This document shows, in pieces, positions 1-6,449 of a stretch of 6,449 nt of DNA (its first letter is position 1; every line of letters begins with the position of its first letter). The notes under the pieces were generated by a model, which ran no database searches, was not told where the DNA came from, and saw only the letters and a list, made by a program, of their open reading frames with translations. Origin of the DNA: Acidobacteriaceae bacterium (GTDB taxonomy: Bacteria > Acidobacteriota > Terriglobia > Terriglobales > Acidobacteriaceae); contig PLSH01000417.1 in the NCBI GenBank assembly GCA_003165095.1, positions 1 to 6,449 on the forward strand. Reading direction: 5' to 3'. Position numbers and translations under genes: made by a program.

Positions 1-75
1 CGATGAATGGGGCACAGATTTACCTCTCTGGGAGGGGAGGTGGAGAGAGGGATCGGTGGGTGGGGCACCTGCCGG
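1..75. repeat. Dispersed/tandem G-rich element, copy A (one core unit)
   Basis: The segment opens with CGATGAATGGGGCACAG, which recurs exactly at 114, so the two copies have a 113-bp period. It contains one core unit (9-30), then a purine-rich, G-rich tail (30-65) and the motif GTGGGGCACCTGCCGG. The same order of blocks (core unit, CTCTCTGGGA, GAGGTG, GGAGAGA, TC.GTG.GTGGGGC.CCT, GCCGG) is found in copy B with a few substitutions and small gaps. The element probably continues left of the window, because position 1 falls at the equivalent of 114 and the hairpin arm that precedes copy B would lie off the edge. No protein-coding potential is visible. It is most likely an intergenic mobile or REP-like repeat; that class is an inference. 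Confidence 0.75.
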
Positions 76-91
76 AGGGATGGGGAACCCG

Positions 92-124
92 CCCACTCAT
101 CGCGATAAAACTGCGATGAATGGG
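92..124. repeat. Imperfect 12-bp inverted repeat (REP-like hairpin)
   Basis: Positions 92-103 (CCCACTCATCGC) pair with 113-124 (GCGATGAATGGG) in 11 of 12 positions, the only mismatch being C96/A120. The loop is 9 nt (104-112, GATAAAACT). The right arm is also the beginning of repeat copy B, so the hairpin straddles the junction between the two copies. No T-tract follows on either strand, so it does not look like a standard intrinsic terminator for the leftward gene that ends at 243. It could still act as an mRNA 3'-end stabiliser or as the recognition hairpin of a REP-type element. The structure is seen directly; the role is inferred. Confidence 0.7.
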
Positions 125-242
125 GCACAGATTTACTTCTCTGGGGCACAGATTTACTTCTCTGGGGACAGATTTACTTCTCTGGGGACAGATTTACCTC
201 TCTGGGAAAAGAGGTGGGTGGAGAGATCAGTGAGTGGGGCGC
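114..242. repeat. G-rich element, copy B with expanded core
   Basis: This copy matches copy A from CGATGAATGGGGCACAG onward and again over the tail (about 191-242), but the middle holds extra core units. The last core unit has the TACCTCTCTGGGA variant found in copy A, whereas the preceding three have TACTTCTCTGGGG. That pattern fits internal expansion of a single-unit ancestor. The tail (204-242) runs directly into the stop codon of the leftward DUF6580 gene at 243-245. The resemblance to copy A may go slightly past that stop: GCACCT-GCCGG in copy A against GCGCCTATTTGCCGG here. Confidence 0.7.
122..203. repeat. Four tandem 20-21 bp units, GGGG(C)ACAGATTTACYTCTCT
   Basis: The units are 122-142 and 143-163 (21 bp, GGGGCACAGATTTACTTCTCT), 164-183 (20 bp, the C after GGGG missing) and 184-203 (20 bp, with TACCTC instead of TACTTC). 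A fifth, isolated unit of the same type sits at 9-30 in copy A. There are no spacers between units. From memory, GGGGACAGATTTA-type words recur in many bacterial genomes near REP-associated Y1 (IS200-like) transposases. I cannot confirm that here, and no transposase gene is present in the window. Confidence 0.85.
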
Positions 243-779
243 CTATTTGCCGGCTAGGGCGGTCTGGGTTTGTTGGGGGTTCATCCGCCGCAACAGCACC
301 GGAAGCCCAAACGCCGCGCCCAGAACGATGGCCGTCGAGACCAGGTCGTTGCGATAAAACGGGATGGCCGCCATGTAGCAGACGCCGAGGCCGGCCAGAG
401 AGGGCGCATACAATCCGCCCACCATCCACACCGCGTAGTTCGAAACCACAAAGAACGAGGTCGGGCCCAGCAGTCCCGCCGCCGCCACGCGTACAAAATT
501 GGTCCGCGCGTGCAGCAGAATCTGTCCCAGCACCATGGCAGCCACGTACCAGGTCCAGGTGGTCGCATACCATTGCCACCGGAAGCTGTAGTGGTAAACA
601 TAAACGGTGAGGAAGTAGTCGGTAGCCGCCAGCGTGAGCAGCGGAATCACCATCTCCCGCCACGGACGCCGGGCTCCAAAATACAAGAGCGCCCCGCCAA
701 CCGCCGTGAAGTTCATCCATCCCGCATGGGGCAAAACACGGCTTAGAACCGCAACCAGCAGCAGCAAATAAGCGATCAT
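243..779 (-). CDS. DUF6580 family integral membrane protein
   Basis: This small polytopic inner-membrane protein (178 aa) is annotated in databases as a DUF6580 putative transport protein; its substrate and role are not known. Family hallmarks seen: an N-terminal helix followed by RVLPHAGWMNFTAVGGALLYFGA (PH..NFT.igA..lF type), a TD in helix 2 (LAATDYFLTVY), FFVVSNYAVWMVGGLYAPS, and GLGVCYMAAIPFYRND near the C-terminus. About five hydrophobic segments are visible, with a short polar tail (RRMNPQQTQTALAGK). I chose ATG at 779: an AAGAGG Shine-Dalgarno (791-796) lies 11 nt upstream, whereas the in-frame GTG at 788 has only 2 nt spacing. The frame stays open upstream to about 855, so a longer form using a rare start cannot be excluded. 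The stop (TAG, 243-245) abuts repeat copy B. A candidate promoter lies at 872-900. Confidence 0.85.
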   Translation of the reverse strand: MIAYLLLLVAVLSRVLPHAGWMNFTAVGGALLYFGARRPWREMVIPLLTLAATDYFLTVYVYHYSFRWQWYATTWTWYVAAMVLGQILLHARTNFVRVAAAGLLGPTSFFVVSNYAVWMVGGLYAPSLAGLGVCYMAAIPFYRNDLVSTAIVLGAAFGLPVLLRRMNPQQTQTALAGK

Positions 780-966
780 CAGAACCACATCCTCTTCAAT
801 TTTGGGATCTTCTTCCGGTTTCAGGGAAAGCGCTCGCGCAATAACCGGTGTCTATCAGAAGCACTCCCTTCATTCTGCGGTCCACGCGCCCTCCGGTCAA
901 CCAAAACTCTTTCATCATGCCAACAATTCTTTCAATGTGGAACAAAATGCGCCGATCCCGCTCTCC
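780..966 (-). other. Intergenic leader of the DUF6580 gene
   Basis: This 187-bp gap lies between the hydrolase stop (967-969) and the DUF6580 start. It holds a candidate promoter (872-900), an AAGAGG ribosome-binding site (791-796) and, in the predicted leader, the inverted pair CCGGTT/AACCGG (815-820 and 843-848), which could form a hairpin with a 22-nt loop. A 40-codon minus-strand reading frame (918 down to 796, starting MMKEFWLTGG) also lies here. It is in the same frame as the upstream hydrolase, directly past its TGA, has no good ribosome-binding site, and I do not recognise it. No terminator-like hairpin with a T-tract is evident after the hydrolase stop, so read-through transcription into the DUF6580 gene is possible. 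Confidence 0.5.
872..900 (-). promoter_or_regulatory. Candidate sigma70-type promoter for the DUF6580 gene
   Basis: Reading the minus strand, TTGACC (900-895; five of six to TTGACA) is followed by exactly 17 bp and then CAGAAT (877-872; four of six to TATAAT, with the A at position 2 and the final AAT kept). A start near 865 would give a leader of about 85 nt before the ATG at 779. The spacing and -35 box are good, and the -10 box is mediocre. It could be coincidental. Confidence 0.4.
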
Positions 967-2106
967 TCAATGCTGTTCGCGGCCGCCCATCGCTTCGCCG
1001 GCATCGTCCCAGCCATCAATGATGTACACCCAGCCGCTGAGCGGCGACCGGGCCGCGGCGCTCTGCCCCGCGTGGCCAGCGCTCCGCGCCAGAAATGAGT
1101 AGTTGAATCGCAAATCCGAGAACTCGACCGTGGTCCAATGCCGATTTGGCCCAGGTTCCGGCGCAGCCATCCCCGGTACCGGCTCCGGACCGGTGTCGCT
1201 GACCACGGCCCAGGTTCCCCAATCAAGATATACGCGCCCGAGCAGCGTCTGTTTCGCGGCCTCCACCGCCGGCGTATCCGCGGGCTTGTAGAGCACGTCC
1301 CGCTGCGAGTCGCTGCGGATCGAATCGAGCGCGTCGGGGTTCCAGGTATTGACCTCCGCCGTCTGGTAGAAGTCCTTTGTCTCGAGGATCGCGTGCCAGC
1401 GGTATGGATTGAACGTATAAGGTTCGAGCGCGACGCGCAGGACCGGCTCAGACGCCACCTGCGTGTGATCGATCATTGCCACGCCCTCGGCATGCTCCAC
1501 CCAGCGCCAACCCCACAACGCGACCATGCCGGCCAGCGCAAAGATCGCCCATCCCCGGCCGCGAAACGGCTGCCGCCGCGCGCCGATCTCACTATCCGCG
1601 AGCCCCAGCAGCCAGGGCATGATGAAGGCCACGGCGAAGAGAGCCCACAGCACCGGCTCGCCGATGAAGACGATGCTGCCAGCGTACCAGCGCGGATTGA
1701 AGGGAAAAAACGGACGCAGGCCGTAGTTGTTGGTCCAGTCGAGCAGCAGATGGCTGAGCGCCGCTATCAGCGCGGTCAGGTAGAGCCAGCCCCAATGCAC
1801 TGCCGGTGGCGCATTTGATTTCTGGACCGGGTTCCCGCCTCTGCGCCGCCTGCGCGCCTCGCGCCAGCGATGAAGCAGCCACACCGCGCCCACCACCACC
1901 GCGGCCACCAACGGCGCGCCGATCAGCGTATGCGTAATGCCGCGATGATGCTTCAGTTCCTCCACCGGCCCGGCGAAGGACCACAACATGTCGAGGTCCG
2001 CCGCCTCGGCAGCCAGCACCGCGGCCAGGGTTGCGTAAGCTGTCTTGCGGTTCAACCCCGCGCGGCCGATGCATCCGCCGGTCAGGAAATGAGTAAGAGG
2101 CTCCAT
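967..2106 (-). CDS. Membrane-bound metal-dependent hydrolase, YdjM/DUF457 family
   Basis: This 379-aa inner-membrane protein belongs to the YdjM-like family, called metal-dependent hydrolases because of conserved His/Asp residues; the physiological substrate is not established. Motifs seen: MEPLTHFLTG at the N-terminus (H6), EAADLD (E34, D37, D39), HHRGITHT (H53, H54, R55, H59), and SHLLLDWTNNYGLRPFFPF (H119, D123). Hydrophobic helices occur near residues 60-79, 105-122, 152-171 and 187-203. A hydrophilic C-terminal part (about 205-379) extends well past the core domain, as in longer family members. The usual PDxD proline is Ala36 here. The start is set by homology to the MxxxTH beginning and by AGAGGA (2117-2122) 10 nt upstream; the open frame to 2235 encodes no recognisable extension. 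It is divergent to the peptidase gene and upstream of the DUF6580 gene on the same strand. Confidence 0.88.
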   Translation of the reverse strand: MEPLTHFLTGGCIGRAGLNRKTAYATLAAVLAAEAADLDMLWSFAGPVEELKHHRGITHTLIGAPLVAAVVVGAVWLLHRWREARRRRRGGNPVQKSNAPPAVHWGWLYLTALIAALSHLLLDWTNNYGLRPFFPFNPRWYAGSIVFIGEPVLWALFAVAFIMPWLLGLADSEIGARRQPFRGRGWAIFALAGMVALWGWRWVEHAEGVAMIDHTQVASEPVLRVALEPYTFNPYRWHAILETKDFYQTAEVNTWNPDALDSIRSDSQRDVLYKPADTPAVEAAKQTLLGRVYLDWGTWAVVSDTGPEPVPGMAAPEPGPNRHWTTVEFSDLRFNYSFLARSAGHAGQSAAARSPLSGWVYIIDGWDDAGEAMGGREQH

Positions 2107-2270
2107 GAATGCACTGTCCTCTTTTTGAGAATGACACACGGCCCCCGGCGGCGCGGGGTGAAATTGCGGCTCGGCTGACAGCGACAGGTGTGTCCCTGAA
2201 CCTTTCAGCAGGCCGCCGCGCTCACCTACAATCATGGATTGGCAATTGCTTGAGCTGAGAATGGGGGCCT
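2107..2270. promoter_or_regulatory. Divergent intergenic region with several dyads
   Basis: This 164-bp region must carry the promoters of both the leftward hydrolase gene and the rightward peptidase gene. Three dyads are visible. CCCCG (2143-2147) pairs with CGGGG (2154-2158) in the hydrolase leader. CAGCGACA-GGTG-TGTCCCTG (2179-2198) has arms matching in 7 of 8 positions. CTGAA-CCT-TTCAG (2196-2208) is a perfect 5-bp dyad that shares its CTG with the preceding one. A TACAAT box sits at 2227-2232. The hydrolase ribosome-binding site is AGAGGA at 2117-2122 on the minus strand. I see no clear -35/-10 pair on the minus strand. An operator role for the dyads is inferred from their position between divergent genes. 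Confidence 0.45.
2227..2232 (+). promoter_or_regulatory. Candidate -10 box (TACAAT) for the peptidase gene
   Basis: TACAAT matches TATAAT in five of six positions and lies 38 bp before the ATG at 2271. The sequence 16-18 bp further upstream (TTTCAG, 2203-2208) is a poor -35, so assignment rests on the -10 box and its location. The implied 5' leader is about 30 nt to the first ATG. Confidence 0.35.
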
Positions 2271-4436
2271 ATGAGCCAGGTGCGAATCATGCGGATGAAA
2301 AGGACGGCATTGACCATGCAGACATTGATAGTGGTGGGCGCGGTTGCGCTTGCAACCGGTACGGCCAGGGCGCAGAAATCCGGCGCAGGCCTGGGGCCCG
2401 ACAATCCTTTTTATGCGGCCAGCACGCTGCCGTTTCATGCGCCGCCCTTCGACAGGATCAAGGACAGCGACTACCAGCCGGCCATCGACGCGGGCATGGC
2501 GCGGCAGATCGTTGAAGTGGAGGCGATCGCCGACAACCCCGCTGCCCCGACATTTGAAAACACGCTGGCCGCGCTGGAAAAATCGGGCCAGTTGCTCAGC
2601 CGCGTGCTGCAGGTATTCAACTGCGTCACCGGCGCCAACACCAATGACGCGTTGCAGAAGGTGCAGGACTATGAGGCTCCCCGGCTGGCCGCGCACCAGG
2701 ATGCGATTTACCTCAACGCCAAACTCTACGCGCGCGTGAAAGCGATCTACGACCAGCGCGCCTCGCTTCATCTGGATGCCGAATCGCTGCGGCTGGTGGA
2801 GTACGACTACCAGCAGTTTGTGAAAGCCGGCGCCAACCTCTCCGACGCCGACAAGGCAAAGCTGAAGAAGATCAACGAAGAGGAATCGACGCTCGAAAAC
2901 GACTTCATCACCAAGCTACTGGCCGCTTCAAAAGCGGGCGCGTACTCGACCACCGATCCGGCGGCTCTGGGCGGGCTGAGCGAGGCGCAGTTGGCCGCGG
3001 CCGCTCAGGCAGCCCAGGGCCGCAAGCAGCAAGGCTGGCTGATTCCGCTGCAGAACACCACGCAGCAACCCGACTTGACCCTGCTGAGCAATCGCGAAAC
3101 GCGTCGGGCGCTGTTTGAGCACTCGTGGAATCGCGCCGAGCGCGGCGACGGCAACGATACGCGCTCCACCATTGCGCGCCTGGCCGAGCTACGCGCGCAG
3201 AAGGCGGCGCTGATCGGCTTTCCCAACTACGCGGCGTGGACGCTGACCGACCAGATGGCTAAGACACCCGAGGCCGCACTTCACTTTGTGGACGCGCTGG
3301 TGCCCGCGGCCACCGCAAAGGCAGCCAGCGAAGCCAAGGGGATTCAGGAAGCGATCGACGCCCAGCATGGCGGCTTCACGGTTGAGCCGTGGGACTGGAA
3401 CTTCTATGCCGAGCAGGTCCGCAAAGCGAAGTTCAACCTGGATGAGGCGCAGGTAAAACCCTACTTCGAGCTGAATAACGTGCTCCAGAACGGCGTCTTT
3501 TATGCGGCGCACCAGCTTTACGGCCTCACCTTCAAAGAGCGCCACGACATTCCCGTATACCAGGCGGACGTGCGTGTCTTTGAGGTCTTCGACGCCGATT
3601 CAAAGCCGCTCGCGCTCTTCTACTGCGACTACTTCAAGCGCGATAACAAGAACGGCGGAGCGTGGATGGACAACATGGTGGGCCAGTCGAAGCTGCTGGG
3701 CACGCTGCCCGTGGTTTACAACGTGGCCAACTTTGAAAAGCCGGCCCCTGGCCAGCCGGCCCTCATCGACTTTGAGGATGTAACCGCCATGTTTCACGAG
3801 TTCGGCCATGCGCTGCACGGCATGTTTGCGGCCACCGAGTATCCGAGCCTATCCGGCACGCAGACTCCGCGCGACTTCGTCGAGTTCCCCTCGCAATTCA
3901 ACGAGCATTGGGCCAGTTACCCCGAGGTCTTTGACCACTTCGCCCGCAACTACAAGACCGGCGAGCCCATGCCCGCCGAGCTTGCGGCCAAGCTGAAGAA
4001 GGCCGCGACATTCAACCAGGGTTATTTGCTTACGGAGATACTGGCGGCCGCGGAGCTCGATTTGCAATGGCATTCGCTCCCGGCCGGCGCGCCGCTCCAG
4101 AACCCCGACACATTCGAGACCGAGGCGCTCGCCAGGACGCATCTGGCGCTCAGCTACGTGCCGTCCCGTTACCGCTCCAGCTACTTCCTGCACATCTGGG
4201 CCAACGGCTACTCGGCCGGCTACTACGCCTACCTGTGGACCGAGATGCTGGACGACGATGCATTCCAGTGGTTCGAGGACCACGGCGGCCTGACCCGCGC
4301 CAACGGCGACCGCTTCCGCACGATGGTGCTGTCGCGCGGCAACACCGAGGATCTCGAAAGGATGTACTCAACCTGGCTGGGCGCGGAGCCGAGCATCGAG
4401 CCGATGCTGAAGTTTCGCGGGCTGAAGGGGGAGTAA
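2271..4436 (+). CDS. dcp: Exported M3-family peptidyl-dipeptidase (Dcp-like)
   Basis: This zinc metallopeptidase of family M3 removes dipeptides from the C-terminus of oligopeptides or cleaves short peptides. At 721 aa it is near the usual Dcp length plus a leader. The N-terminus shows a signal peptide: basic MKRTALTM, hydrophobic LIVVGAVALATG, and a likely signal-peptidase I site after Ala34 (ARA|QK), so the enzyme should act outside the cytoplasm, unlike cytoplasmic E. coli Dcp. The catalytic motif is HEFGH (509-513: zinc ligands H509 and H513, catalytic E510). The third ligand is E538 in DFVEFPSQ, 25 residues after H513 as in thimet oligopeptidase. The C-terminal substrate-binding block YFLHIWANGYSAGYYAYLW and the VLSRGNTED and KFRGLKGE tail are typical M3A. 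The start is uncertain: ATG 2271 is the longest, but ATG 2289 has a better-spaced AGGTG (2278-2282). No T-tract terminator follows the stop. Confidence 0.93.
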   Translation: MSQVRIMRMKRTALTMQTLIVVGAVALATGTARAQKSGAGLGPDNPFYAASTLPFHAPPFDRIKDSDYQPAIDAGMARQIVEVEAIADNPAAPTFENTLAALEKSGQLLSRVLQVFNCVTGANTNDALQKVQDYEAPRLAAHQDAIYLNAKLYARVKAIYDQRASLHLDAESLRLVEYDYQQFVKAGANLSDADKAKLKKINEEESTLENDFITKLLAASKAGAYSTTDPAALGGLSEAQLAAAAQAAQGRKQQGWLIPLQNTTQQPDLTLLSNRETRRALFEHSWNRAERGDGNDTRSTIARLAELRAQKAALIGFPNYAAWTLTDQMAKTPEAALHFVDALVPAATAKAASEAKGIQEAIDAQHGGFTVEPWDWNFYAEQVRKAKFNLDEAQVKPYFELNNVLQNGVFYAAHQLYGLTFKERHDIPVYQADVRVFEVFDADSKPLALFYCDYFKRDNKNGGAWMDNMVGQSKLLGTLPVVYNVANFEKPAPGQPALIDFEDVTAMFHEFGHALHGMFAATEYPSLSGTQTPRDFVEFPSQFNEHWASYPEVFDHFARNYKTGEPMPAELAAKLKKAATFNQGYLLTEILAAAELDLQWHSLPAGAPLQNPDTFETEALARTHLALSYVPSRYRSSYFLHIWANGYSAGYYAYLWTEMLDDDAFQWFEDHGGLTRANGDRFRTMVLSRGNTEDLERMYSTWLGAEPSIEPMLKFRGLKGE

Positions 4437-4456
4437 GCGCGGTTAGCTCCGCTCGC

Positions 4457-6449
<1,993 letters not shown>

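Noticed and set aside
92..124. Intrinsic terminator for the leftward DUF6580 gene
   Set aside because: The stem is good, but no U-run follows on the minus strand, and the hairpin lies about 120 bp past the stop.
122..203. CRISPR-like array of direct repeats
   Set aside because: Units of 20-21 bp follow each other without spacers and no cas gene is nearby; this is a tandem repeat.
56..610. 184-aa plus-strand reading frame
   Set aside because: It begins in the repeats and runs antisense to the DUF6580 gene. The composition is low-complexity and Arg/Pro/Ser-rich, with no family resemblance.
1138..1818. 226-aa plus-strand reading frame antisense to the hydrolase
   Set aside because: It is the complement of a well-supported gene with conserved motifs. 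Its Arg/His-rich content is typical of an antisense frame in GC-rich DNA.
2107..2235. 43-residue N-terminal extension of the hydrolase from an ATG at 2235
   Set aside because: The extension has no family resemblance, while ATG 2106 matches the conserved MxxxTH start and has an AGAGGA site 10 nt upstream.
2234..2515. 93-aa plus-strand frame starting just after the TACAAT box
   Set aside because: It overlaps the peptidase gene in another frame, lacks a ribosome-binding site and resembles no known protein. At most its ATG is an upstream start of unknown effect.

Overview
This is a GC-rich bacterial chromosomal window with four real protein genes and a compact repeat cluster at its left edge. 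The gene types and protein wording (a DUF6580 membrane protein, a long YdjM-type membrane-bound hydrolase, an exported Dcp-like M3 peptidase, and LigA with an Acidobacteria-like flavour such as [10 protein letters not shown]) suggest Acidobacteriota. That placement is an inference from sequence style, without a database search.

Layout: positions 1-242 are non-coding and repetitive. A G-rich element is present twice, starting at 1 and at 114 (period 113), and the second copy carries four tandem 20-21 bp units where the first carries one. A 12-bp imperfect hairpin (92-124) spans the junction. Leftward-transcribed genes follow: a DUF6580 integral membrane protein (243-779) and, 187 bp upstream of its start, a membrane-bound metal-dependent hydrolase of the YdjM/DUF457 type (967-2106). 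A 164-bp divergent intergenic region (2107-2270) contains several dyads and a TACAAT box. To its right, a secreted M3-family peptidyl-dipeptidase (2271-4436) and NAD-dependent DNA ligase ligA (4471 to the window end, cut inside the BRCT domain) are read rightward. Only 34 bp separate the last two genes, and that gap holds a perfect TATAAT box 8 bp before the ligA ATG with no Shine-Dalgarno sequence, so ligA may be transcribed as a leaderless mRNA.

The genes do not form an obvious pathway: one is DNA replication/repair housekeeping, one is peptide degradation in the cell envelope, and two are poorly characterised membrane proteins. I see no defence system, CRISPR array, prophage, transposase, tRNA or rRNA. 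The signals most worth following are the repeat/hairpin cluster, the leaderless ligA architecture, and a short palindrome lying in a slightly expanded loop of LigA.
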